Assembly: GCA_947034895.1 (NCBI GenBank)
Contig: OX344764.1
Span: 54,169,348 to 54,233,347 of the forward strand
Source: Rhytidiadelphus loreus
Lineage: Eukaryota > Streptophyta > Bryopsida > Hypnales > Hylocomiaceae
DNA: 64,000 nt
Direction of reading: 5' to 3'
Shown here: positions 12,184-23,184 of the stretch, one piece after another
Layout of the letters: every line of letters starts with the position of its first letter
Numbering within the stretch: the stretch's first letter is position 1
Notes under the pieces: model-generated
What the model was told of the DNA's origin: nothing
Database searches by the model: none
The model's input: only the letters and a program-made list of their open reading frames with translations
Program-made: the position numbers and the translations under genes

Positions 12184-15100
12184 ATGGCGTTGGTTGGGAC
12201 CAATTCAGCTCTCCAAGCACTCAAAGCAGTCGAGGTCCTGCGAGTTGCCTACTACAATGCATTTTCAGGTACATGTTGTGTTCTAGGGAGCCATTTGTGG
12301 AAGGTGGTAGTACAAGTAATACGGCATTTGAAGGAGTGTAATGTGTATCAGGAGCATTTTCATTTATGTTCATTGTATTCCTGCCAAAGGGGTTATGTAA
12401 CTGGAAAGAAAACTACCGGTAGATTGTAAACGTAGAGCGATAGAAGTCAAATTTTTGAATTTTTTTTGGTGATTTCAAACTTTAGGGTTTAATTCAGGGT
12501 TTAGGATTATGTTGGATTAGGGCTCCCTAGCCTTGATGTCAAATTTATCTCGTTGATTCCAGATCATTCCGTTAATCCACTAAGATGACCACACGTAATC
12601 GCGACACTGTAAGCTGTATGTGTGTTTTGTGACATACTGTCGGGCATAGTAAAGCTTCTAAAGCATTAGAAAATGCATTAGTAATTTAGAATCAAGGTTC
12701 TGTAAATCAGAATCAACACCAGAGAAGTGTAAATGACAGTTATTTAGAGTGAAAGTTATGACTAGTATCCACCTATTACCACTCATAGACTGATTTTGAT
12801 CAAACAAAATTGGAAGTACTAATGTGCTAATACATGACGTGTGTGCAAATTTGGGAAATTAATTTCTTCAAAAAAAGTTCCAAACCAACCACTATCTATT
12901 GCCACCAAGGACAAACCATAATTCAACCCTGTGTACATGAAATCTTGTCATCTGTAATTACATTTAGAAAATGTCAGTTCTATTGTTGATATGAGGTTCT
13001 CACTATCATTTAAAACAAAACAAAACTAGCTGTCCATTTGGGTAGGAGTCACAGAAGGTTCAACTACCTTAGAATATTAGGTGCTTACGTTTGCAGTAAG
13101 TAGCATAGTTGGATTAAGTCCGGGTCCAGTTTGTATTTCCAGCTTAAGGGGCATAATTTGGGTTATCTATGTTGCTTCTGAATTAGTAATGCGACTTTCG
13201 CACTTTGCAAATGGCAGGGAAGTCTCTACGGAGTGGAGCAACTGCAGGGTCCGGGGGAAACCTTAAATTCTCCGGGTTATCCCCTGTTCGCTATGCAGTG
13301 TCGAGCACTTCCGGCAACTTCCAACCCATTGATGTTGGAGCATCCGGAACCGGGTCAGCAGGTACTGTAATTGCCTTACCCTGGTGCCCATTTTGCACAT
13401 CGAAATCTTCAGCGATGGAACCTTGTCTTCGTCTGCAGGTTTGTAATCAGTTGCAGATTCAATTTAACAGTTGTAACTCAATCAGACCAAAGCACCAAAT
13501 CTTACTATTTTGTACTTGTCCTTCAAATCAAGATTTTCTCAGTGAACGAGTTCGTTGTTTGTACTTGAATCAAGCGTCAGTGTTGAGTACCATAACCTTG
13601 TAGAGAGCCCTTGTTTCTCAACCTCTGAAGTGACATGAAATGGAATCCCTGACACCTTGTTTTGCAAAGTTGAGCTCAATTTTTAACTAGTGAGAACTCC
13701 TCAAACCAATGAGCCACTGTCTTCGAATGTGAGTATATGAGAGCTTTAGGTTCACTTGATTGGTATGGATTTAGCATAACTCTGTTTTGGATAGTTTTTA
13801 CGTGTGCTGTTCACAAAAGGCGCCATGCCATTACTAGTCAAAAATGTTATGACAGTGCACCGCAACTCGACTGATGATACTTGTATAATGAAATCAGTGG
13901 GTGGGACAAAAAGTAGCTGGGAGCTGAATGGGGACTTAAAACAAATGGTAGGGGAACGAGAGGAGGCGAAAGCCATGCTAGTCGACTTCTTACGAGCTCG
14001 GGGTGTGAGTGGTCCTCTTGCTGCGCGTGCAGTGAACAAATCCACCCGGCTCGTCATCCATCTCCTTTCCCTCTTGCGCATTGTGTACCGGAATCGTTAC
14101 ATTACAGGTAGCATTCCACATGTCTAAATCCTACCATGCTTATTACTCATTGAAAATTGCAAGGCAGAGGATACTATTCGTGTCACTGTAAACATTTTGA
14201 CATTTGTAGGAGTGTGCTTTCATTGGGAGATCACTGTAGAGCTGAAGAGAGATCACTCTCGGTACAAAGGCCGATCTGTTTTCGGTCGAATTTTTTTATC
14301 ACTATGTATGAATCTCTTATGCAATCATTGAATGTGGGAGGTTGTAGACAATTGAATTTCCATTCAAAGAGCGGTGGCCATAGACATTCAGTCAATTAAT
14401 GCTTTACGACTTGCTAGTCGAAAGCAAAACAATTTTATGAATAGATGAGTTCTTGTTGGTAACAGGGATCAGTCAATAGTCCCTAACAGGGAATCTATTT
14501 ATGTGCATGAGAGCACTAGAGCACTTCTGTTGGTGACGCTGTTAAACTTGGGCGTTTTCGTAAACCAATTTGTTGTGTAGGCCCCAACCTTTCTGATCGT
14601 TTGTTGACCAACATAATGTGTGTCTAAATGTACAAAATAGGGAGGGAGCCAACGACATCAGAGGTTAGAAAGACGCTACTACCATTCTTGGAGAATCTGG
14701 GAGCGCAACACAAGGAGGGTCTGGTAGAGGTACTGCTAAGCTTCCCAGACCCTCCCCCAGTGAAGAAGAAAATTTTAGGTTTGCAATCCTCGAGGGACAC
14801 GTTCTTCATTTCGACTGTTCTTGGGGAGGTAAACCTTAGCGACTATCCCCATCTTCAATCCCATGTGGTAGATGGACATCTTCGGCCCTCATTGAAGTAT
14901 TTTCTAACTATAGGAATCACGCCGAATGAGCTCGAAAGTATGGTGTCACGGTTTCCCATGATCACAGGCTACAGCGTGGAAGGCAAAATTAAACCGGTGG
15001 TGGATTTCCTGCTGGGCATGGGCGTGACAGTCAGGGACATACCCAGGATCGCCTGGAAGAGGCCGCAGCTCTTCGGGTGCAGTTTGGAGGAGAATATAAA

Positions 15101-15776
15101 GCCCATGGTGTTGCTTTTAGAAGGCTTGGGCGTGGAGCCAGAGCGATGGGCGAGGATACTCTGTGCGTTTCCACATATCTTGACCTACAGTGCTGCCAAA
15201 GTAGATTTGGTGGTGAAGTATTTATTTGAAATGGGGATGTCTCCCAAGGACTCAGGCAGGATACTCTCCCGCTTTCCTCATATCGTTGGCTACAGCGTTG
15301 AGGAGAAGCTGAAACCTATCACGAATCATTTCAACAGCATTGGGATTGTGGACTTGAAAACGCTAGTCCTACGGTCCCCTCAGTTTCTTGGGCTGAGCCT
15401 GGAGCTCAACATCAAGCCCACACTTCAATTCTTCACAGATAATGGATATGATAGGGAAGAGCTCTGTACGATCATTCTTCGGTTTCCGCAGATTTTAGGG
15501 CTGAATACAGAAGGGAATTTGCGACCGAAGTGGCAGTATTTTGTGCTAATGAACCGTTGCAGGACAGAGATAGTGGTGTTTCCTCAGTATTTTGGATATA
15601 GTTTAGAAAATCGTATTAAACCCAGGAATGAAGCTCTGAAATCCGCTGGTGTTGACTGGTCGTTGAATCGGATGCTCAGCACTACCGAGATTCTCTTCCA
15701 GAAGTATTTAGAGAAGGATAGAGAGCAAGTAGATATTGTCCGAAACCTTATTTCAATGGAAGCTGATGGAGACTAG
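12184..15776 (+). CDS. mTERF-family organellar protein, MDA1/mTERF5-like
   Basis: The last exon (14641-15776) is secure. It encodes a run of about 30-residue mTERF repeats with the repeated pattern of RFPxIxGYSxExxIKP, and a C-terminus (PRWxYF-like LRPKWQYF, VVFPQYFGYSLENRIKPRNE) very close to Arabidopsis MDA1/mTERF5, a chloroplast protein that binds psbEFLJ promoter-proximal DNA. Upstream exons are inferred: 12184-12268, 13218-13361 and 13838-14107. All introns are phase 1, and the acceptors TGGCAG|GG, TACTAG|TC and AATAG|GG keep frame, giving 1635 nt and 544 residues. The N-terminal 80 or so residues are rich in A, S, G and basic residues, as in a transit peptide. Residues about 110-165 contain REEAKAMLVDFLRARG. 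The third exon's acceptor has a weak pyrimidine tract and could be placed elsewhere. Organelle targeting is inferred from the family. Confidence 0.8.
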
Positions 15777-16851
15777 TGTTGTCGTGATTTTCCAAGTGAT
15801 TCAACTCCAGTTCGTGATTCAACTCCAGCTCCATAGCCTCCTTTTGATTGAACCATGTCCGTCCATTTTCTTTGAATTGTGTTTCCTTTTTCAATTCTGT
15901 GACGTATGTATAAATTGCTAACCAACAATTTAGAATCCTGAAACTGGATTACTAGCTTCACCTGATTGCAGTTAATCTTTCTTAACAAAGAGCAGGAGTC
16001 AGACATCTTTTTGCTTAGTGACACCTTCGAATGCAACTTAAAAGGTACGATTTTCCCGCTACAACTTTCGTCAGGTAAATCATAACATTCTGAAATAGCG
16101 TTGCAAGGTCCCTTTAATTCTAGTTTCAGTGACGAGCAATGACCAGGTTTCAATGGCCTAGTTTCAAGTTTGCTTGGTGAGTAAATTTTGAGCCTATCTT
16201 CCCGGGATTGGAAGGAACCTCCGTAATGTTCTTGAAGAATGTAAGCTTAATTGTACTTGAAACCTTGTGAATTCTGATCCTGCTGGAAAAACGAGGACCC
16301 TACTTAATAAATGGTTACCTTTTCTAGCTCATTATTTCTCCGTGTCAATGTACTGTGGGAATAATCTATGCTGGGGGCCTTGAATAGACATACGCTTGAT
16401 TCATGCAAGGACCATGGTACATTATTTATCGGACGATGCAAAGCTTGCTGAGAATTTTCATGGAGGGAAGACAGTCACATCTGAAAGGCACATAATTTTC
16501 AATCATGGCAGTCGGATTCTTGCTGAATCGTGAAGCCCGTGCATAAAAATTGAAGCTGGTCCCGCAATTAAGAGTTACTTTCATTTTTCCTCGCCATCTG
16601 ATTGTTGGTCAATGTTGTAGGCTGAGACATTTTTTTTTTGGGGGGGGGGTTAGGTTATGTGGCCTTTCTTTCAAGAAGGGTGAATTGAAGGAGGTCAATT
16701 TTGAGTATGTAATTTTTGTATACAATTTTTGTATGTGTTGGTTCTACACAATGGATGAAATGAGGTTTTGGAAACATTGTGGCAATTATAGTGTGTAGGG
16801 CCATCATTACAATTTGGCATTTTTTGACACATTTATCTTCTTCTTTTTTCT

Positions 16852-16935
16852 AAGGGAGTTGGGCATTAAATTGCCTAAGAACACACACATTTATCCTCTC
16901 TTTTTTTTATAAGGGAGTTGGACATTAAATTGCCT
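16852..16935. repeat. Tandem duplication, 59-bp period
   Basis: AAGGGAGTTGGGCATTAAAT at 16852 recurs with one change at 16911 (AAGGGAGTTGGACATTAAAT), each preceded by CACATTTATC and a T-rich run. This is simple local duplication. Confidence 0.75.
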
Positions 16936-19039
16936 ACAAAAACAATGGGTTGAGAGTATAGAAAACACTCAATTTAGTTCAAAAAAGGAAAGAAATAGTC
17001 AATTACATACATATATTTTTCCTCTCTTAATTGCATCTCCTATCTATTATTTTTATTTTTTATTTTATTATAATATTGATCCAAACACCATTGTCAATGA
17101 AGAGTTGTTGGGGGTAATTTGACCACTCATATCTCCATCTATTCATACATAACATATTATCTAGAAATCTTGGAAAAGTAATGCAATTGAGTCTTAATAC
17201 TAAGAATTTTATTTTTTGTACTCATCAAATGGATTTTGGATTCACTTACAATCTCCAACACACTTCATCTAAGTATGAAATTATTTAAATAATTTTTTTG
17301 AGGTATTTCAACTATTTGGTGGTGTGTTACATAGTGTAAGTGTGTGTGTTTCATGGAGTTTAGATGCATGCACCCAAAACTTAATGGTGTATGCACCCCA
17401 ATGGATGAAATTACCAAATTCACCCAAATAAATTTCAACTAAGTTAGGATTCTATCACTATTTTTTTTAGATGAATGGATATACATTTGAATGGATAATT
17501 CATTTATCATCCAAAATCTACATATTTATAAATGTAAATAGCTTGTGATCACTCCAATGAAGTGAGCATGACACTAATTTACCAAAGTTGGTTTCTTGAT
17601 TATTTTTATATGTTACAATTATTTAACATAATAGTGAACATGACATTAATATAACAAATTCATATTATTTTTAAATTCATATATTTTATTAATTTTGATA
17701 AACAAATTTATTCTAGCCACTTTAGTTTTGCAAGTAGCATTTATTAGTGAAGATCACTTTTAAAGACAAATCCACTTTGACACCTAAATCTCCCCAAAGG
17801 CAGTACCCATTGTTTTCATCTTTCTCAATTCATATATGTCATGAGAATTTTCAAGAACCACAAGAGACATTTGATCTCTTTACATATAATTTAGTTTTGT
17901 AAACCTCCACATTTCAATTTGCAAGTTTGAAATAGAAAAGGTATGCAAGATATGCTCTTGGTGGTTTAAAGTTTATACCATTCTTTAACTTTTTTTAAAA
18001 GTGCCAAGATGGTGATCACTTACAATTTGATGGAATGTTGTATTTCTATATTCATCCATCTTTTGGACCAAAAGACACTTTTCAATTATCGTCGTGCATT
18101 TTTTCATCCAAAATTATTGATGTCATTTTTATGTTACCCCCGGAAAGATCAAATGTTCACTCCAAGGTTTGGACAAGTTCTAAAGTTCCACATGGTTTAG
18201 TTTGCTTACTAGAACAATCTCACTATAATTGCAATTAGTCTATTTCAATTTCTTCTTAGAACTATTAAAGATTTATTTTTTCCTTCACTACCATGTACCC
18301 ACTTCCAAGTAACAAATTTTTAGAGAACAGAAGAGTGAATTAATTTTAATTTAATTTTTAATTCCAAACCCTCAACTCAATTCTTCAACACAAAATCTTT
18401 TTAATTCAAAATCTCACACTACAAAAACTTTCAAATAAAAATCAATGCAAAGTCAAAAAATCTAGTCACAACAGTACCAAAAAAACTTGTTTTCTTCACT
18501 TTAATAAATGCAAATATCTTGCAATCTACATGGTCAAAATTTCCGAAATTTCTTCCCACACATCTTCATATTATTAGTCTAGTGACCAAATCCTACAATT
18601 AGATATGCAAAAAAAACCACAAAGTTTTGCACCTTGCAATAGAAATGACAATTTTGTCTAAGTGTATTTCTTTCACTGAAAAAAAAAATGACCTTCATCC
18701 TTTAGGGGTTAACTAGAAATGGATTCTTTTTTTTTTTAATGGATTGAGAAGACTACTTTCATCATGCGAGAAGTAGAGATTCCCTTTGAAACGGTACTGA
18801 ATTTGCTCCCCCGTATATAAGATAACTCAACCTATAATAGGCCAAGAGAACTCAACCTATGACATGCCAAGAGTTCAAATGGAACAGCCTAAAAGCGGGC
18901 CAAAAATATTCTTGTGAAGTACATTTCACAAGACACACTTACATCTGAAGAATTTCTGGGCCTACACTTTAGGGTGCTCCATACTTGGCCTGTTCACCTT
19001 AGTAGTGACAAAAAAAATTATAGAAAAAAGGCTGGCTAA

Positions 19040-20080
19040 GAACCACGGACCCCTCCATGTGTACAGTACCTTCACCTCGGCACCACCTTGAACATCACCG
19101 ACTCCACGATCATTGTTCCTCGCCCGCGTGGTGAGGGACACTCATGCTACAGTGAGTACGATCTACGGAGCAGGCGTCCCTGAAAGATTCAGCCATTACT
19201 CCCCACTCCACAGAATCCTCCAAAATGCGTCACGGCCGGAAGGAAGGATCAAGGACGGATGCGCGCATTATGAAAGTCAAGATCGATTCCTTCGAATTCT
19301 TCAACTCTGTAGGACTTCTGTACTGCTGCTGCTACGGTGGAGAGAAATCAATGAAAGGAGCGGCGGAATCATCTCCGTCTAACTGTACTTAACTTACTCC
19401 GAGGCAGCCTGACGGAATGATGACACAGTCCCTCGGAAAATTGGAAGTGGAAAGCGCGGACGGAATCATTCAAGCAGATGAATTTTTGTATACAGTATTA
19501 ATTGGCAGCCAAAGTTAGTGTTTTGGGTGTATCCGTCCGTCTCCTCATCAGCGTTCGGGATATTTTTGGGTTTCATTAGCTATTTTCATTCTTTTTCCAC
19601 TGTGCTCAGTATTGAACCATTTTTCTCTCAAGTACTGTCACCGAATCTGTTTTTGTTTTTTTTCTCTCTAGCTAAGTTATATCTTCCTCGAAAATAGAAA
19701 TTTTATAGATTGTTTCATCGGGGGTGGGTTTCCCGATGGGTGATTTCAAATTGCAACTGGGTTTTTGTTCTTTTTCTCAATTCATTAATGAAATGAGTTA
19801 ATCGGTGAGTGATTCTCCACCAACATTGCTCCTCATTCATTCATTCATTCATTCATTCACTGCTGTTGTTGCCGCCGTCGGTGTTCCGATCAGCGAAAAC
19901 GTACAGTCAGTCAGTCGCACCAAATTGTATTGACGTCAGTTATGTATTCTCTTTACTTTTTCTTCGCTGTGAAATCTCATTTGTGTCTGTCGCACCAAAA
20001 ACGAGACTTGCATTCCCCCGACTCTGCTCCGTCATTGCCGCTGTGCTTATCCAAGTTTGTTTGAGGGACCCATAATGTAG
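19040..20080. other. GC-richer island, possible promoter or non-coding transcript
   Basis: Base composition is clearly more balanced here than in the flanks, with phrases such as GAACATCACCGACTCCACGA and CGTACAGTCAGTCAGTCGC, and an ATTC microsatellite at 19834-19860. An open frame at 19113-19382 has no domain that I recognise. It may be a 5' leader, a non-coding transcript or a decayed gene. There is no direct evidence of transcription. Confidence 0.3.
19834..19860. repeat. ATTC microsatellite
   Basis: About six and a half uninterrupted copies of the tetranucleotide CATT/ATTC. Confidence 0.9.
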
Positions 20081-20842
20081 CATTATTTTGCAACGGATGA
20101 GGTGTCTCTGGAGACTTTAGCTCGATGTAGGACTATTAATAACGAAAGCCTTCCTTACAGAGGACGGAGATCATGACCACTGATTTCAAGCCTGACTGGG
20201 TTCTGAAATGTACACCACCATTACAATTTTGTCCACAACAGGCTTGTTCCCATTTTATCTATAATGGGGTCGTTTACTTTATATATGAATGAATTTTTTT
20301 TTATATTTAGTTTTCAAAGATGAAGTCATAGGTCTGTTACAAGTCATAAACTTTTCACTTTTTCTTTTCTTTTTTTTGGAAGGAGGGGGGAGGATTTGAA
20401 ATTACTGTGAATTTTCTTAAGAGAAAAGTGATGAAAATTCATGTCGTATATCAAATATACTCAAAAAATCTGAAATTTTCACCACAGATGTATAGTACGT
20501 AACATTCACTAGCCTTCAAAGAGGCAACCTTTTCCTCTCTAGAAGTCTCATCTATGAAAAACATCCATATGGGGGAATTAAAACTAAGTGTCAGTATTGA
20601 GTACTAAAATCATGGCAATAGATTTAGGGTATAACTTACACTTATCTTTTTGCTAAAAATCACGGACAAGCCTAACAAATCAACAAAGAAATGCTAAAAT
20701 GATTTGCCAAAAATCTCGAGAATCCTTTGAATCAAAAAACAATTTCATATAACACTTTGAAAACGAAAAACAATTTTTGATGACCCAATGAAGGAATTGC
20801 TTAGAAGACATTAGTGGGAATGAAGGTTGGAGATGTCACATT

Positions 20843-21080
20843 TTTATGTTGGAATCAATTGTCTACCATGAATCCTCAAAAAGTATGGGATAATTTGAAA
20901 TTGAAAGCTTTACCGCTCATTGTCAAAATGTCAAAATGATGATGTTTGATGTAGAATTTCAGACCTCATTTAGTCATAGTAGAATAAAAAATTTCAAAGA
21001 ACTTTGAACTAAAAAAAGTTGGTAAATCTATCTAAATTCTATTTCCAAAAATCCTTTTGCTATTTAAAGCCTTAAATCAA
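20843..21080. repeat. Dispersed repeat, copy 1 (partner 44800-45020)
   Basis: It shares with the 44.8-kb copy the ordered phrases CCATGAATCCTCAAAAAGTA, GGGATAATTTGAA, ACCGCTCATTGT, CCTCATTTAGTCATAGTAGA and AATCAAAAGTTAT. It is non-coding. The other copy forms half of a large inverted repeat; this one lacks the mirror half. Confidence 0.7.
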
Positions 21081-22329
21081 AAGTTATGAACAAATTTCAG
21101 GCCTATACTTAAAAACACACTTAAAACATCCCTTTCTCTTTGTAATGATACAATCTACAAGCAATGTTGTGTAGTATGGAAGATGAAAGTCTTAATTTTC
21201 TCACACACTTAGAAGGCTATAAATAAGATAGGGCTTATCTCGTAGATGAGTTGATGAAGGTAGGGTTGATTGTGATAGGTCCAAGATACCAAGATAATAG
21301 ATTTATTCAACATGTACTTCATTAATAAGCTAGTTTAGATCAGCTAGTTTGTACTTTAGTTAACTACAATAAAAAGTAAATTAACTATATTGGCAAGGAG
21401 TCCAATATCTTGAAAGGAAATTGTAAATTAGATAAATTGTACCATAAGTGAATGCTTCAATTCAAAACAATTCAAAAATATCTTAGAATTGTCTTGGTAT
21501 CTTGGTCTTAGCTCATGGTAGGGCTCTTCAAAATGTTTAAGACAAACCAAGAGTCTTAGGCAAGAACAATTGCAAAATGTTTTTTTTAGAATGTAAAAGT
21601 GAAATAAATATAATATTTCTTATAATAAACCTAAAAATGATTAAAATAACACAATTGTAAAAAGTGAACTAAAAAACACTCCAATTCCAAACTTAAAAGT
21701 TTAAAAAAATAATGTAAAACAACATTGAAAGGGACTTGCCAACGACTTTATAGAAAAACATTTTATGAGCCAACCCACAATTTCATGTGCAAATATACAT
21801 AAATGAACTTAGAAGGTATCTAATGTAATTGAAAGATACTAACAATGGGAATTGTTAGGTTAGCAATGGTATGGGGTTACTACTGCAACTTCTTTGTAGA
21901 CTTTGAAAAAGTTCAAAACTTATATTGATGTAGTTTAAGGTAATATCTTGGTGCAAAACCAACTCTTAGAGATTCTTGCCTAAAATATACACTTCTTGAA
22001 CATGAAAGTGCAAGGTTGATTTTAGGAAACACCGCTAAAACTACTAGTAGTACTTTAGAAATTCTTAATTTATTCATACATTGTCTAAAATATATATAAC
22101 TATACTAATAGAATTTAAAATCTCTACCAATAAGACCTAATTGAAATTAAGACAATCTACTTGCTCAAATGCTAATTGGATGCTCCCACCTTACTTGTTT
22201 TTTTGCAAATTTCGCAATACTGCAACCACATGGTTAACGGAGAACCACCCATAACTGAGTGAATAAACAATTCTGGATACAATTTGGGGTAGTGCAGGGT
22301 GAAGCAGATATTTTCAAGAGTTGGAAGGA

Positions 22330-22640
22330 TAAAAATGATGGGAATTGCACAAACTTTGGTAATTTTATCATTTGAATTGTAATTAGTACTATGAATTTTG
22401 AAAGGCAAGAAGTGTTCTAGCCCCACTACCAATCCCTAGACTCTTCCCAATTCCGATCACTCAAAAACTATAGTCTTACTAAATGCTTTTTGCTTTCTTA
22501 CTCACTACTTTGGGATATGTGTCATGAATCTATTAGTCCCAATTTCGAAAAGAAGAAGAAAAAAAACATTCTAGCTATGGTTGGAAATAAGTCTGTCTAT
22601 AGATTGGTTATTGGGTCATGATCAGGAATGGGTGTCTTCC
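22330..22640. repeat. Dispersed repeat, copy 2 (partner 2190-2520)
   Basis: It matches copy 1 in order (GATGGGAATTGCACAAACTT, CTTTCTTACTCACTACTTTG, TATTAGTCCCAATTTCGAAA, GGAATGGGTG). Sequence just before it (about 21960-22135) also resembles 3250-3410, so the two parts occur in opposite order in the two places. Confidence 0.55.
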
Positions 22641-23022
22641 CCTTATTATAGCATAAATTGTCTAATATTCAACCCACCGGTCAGCAGCCCGTCCTTCCAG
22701 GGTTAAATTTCATCCCACTTGGATGAAAGCAGGTCCCTAACTTGGGATGAACAAAATCTAATTCCACACCAACCTCGAACAGAGATCAGAATTATTAGCG
22801 TCGTCCCGGCCGTCTCTCCCTCTATTGATCGCCGCAGAAAACACGGTCTGCCGTGTGCCATATTTAACCCGCACTTGTGCCAACGCAGACAGACAGGCGG
22901 TTGCCACAATCGATCAGTACAGAAAATTCAGAAAGAAAGATGCCGTTAAGTTACTCTAAGGTTACCTGGTGCCGCGCCTGCGCCTGTCCGTCCTTGCTTG
23001 TACGTTTCAAGTTTAGCGTAGA

Positions 23023-23043
23023 CAGCAGCAGCAGCAGCAGCAG
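23023..23043. repeat. CAG trinucleotide microsatellite
   Basis: Seven uninterrupted CAG copies, about 140 bp upstream of the pectin methylesterase start, probably in its promoter or 5' UTR. Confidence 0.9.
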
Positions 23044-23184
23044 CACACAATTCCAATTCCAATGCAGAATTTAAGACCAACAATTCTCGATCGATCCCCA
23101 CCCAGGAAACCAACATCTTAGATTTGCAAGTTTTTTCTCGAGCAATGAGTAATTAGCTAGCTAGAGAGTATTCTCAGTACTGGT

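Larger units (their letters stand above)
15777..22679. other. Long gene-poor AT-rich region
   Basis: Nearly 7 kb between the mTERF gene and the pectin methylesterase gene. The first few hundred bases are likely 3' UTR. There is a T/G homopolymer (about 16631-16650), a 59-bp direct duplication (16852-16935), a more GC-rich island at about 19040-20080, and copies of dispersed repeats (20843-21080 and 22330-22640). No open frame has a recognisable domain. Confidence 0.6.

Noticed and set aside
19113..19382. 89-codon frame in the GC-richer island
   Set aside because: It has no recognisable domain and no partner exon; GC-rich DNA gives long frames by chance.
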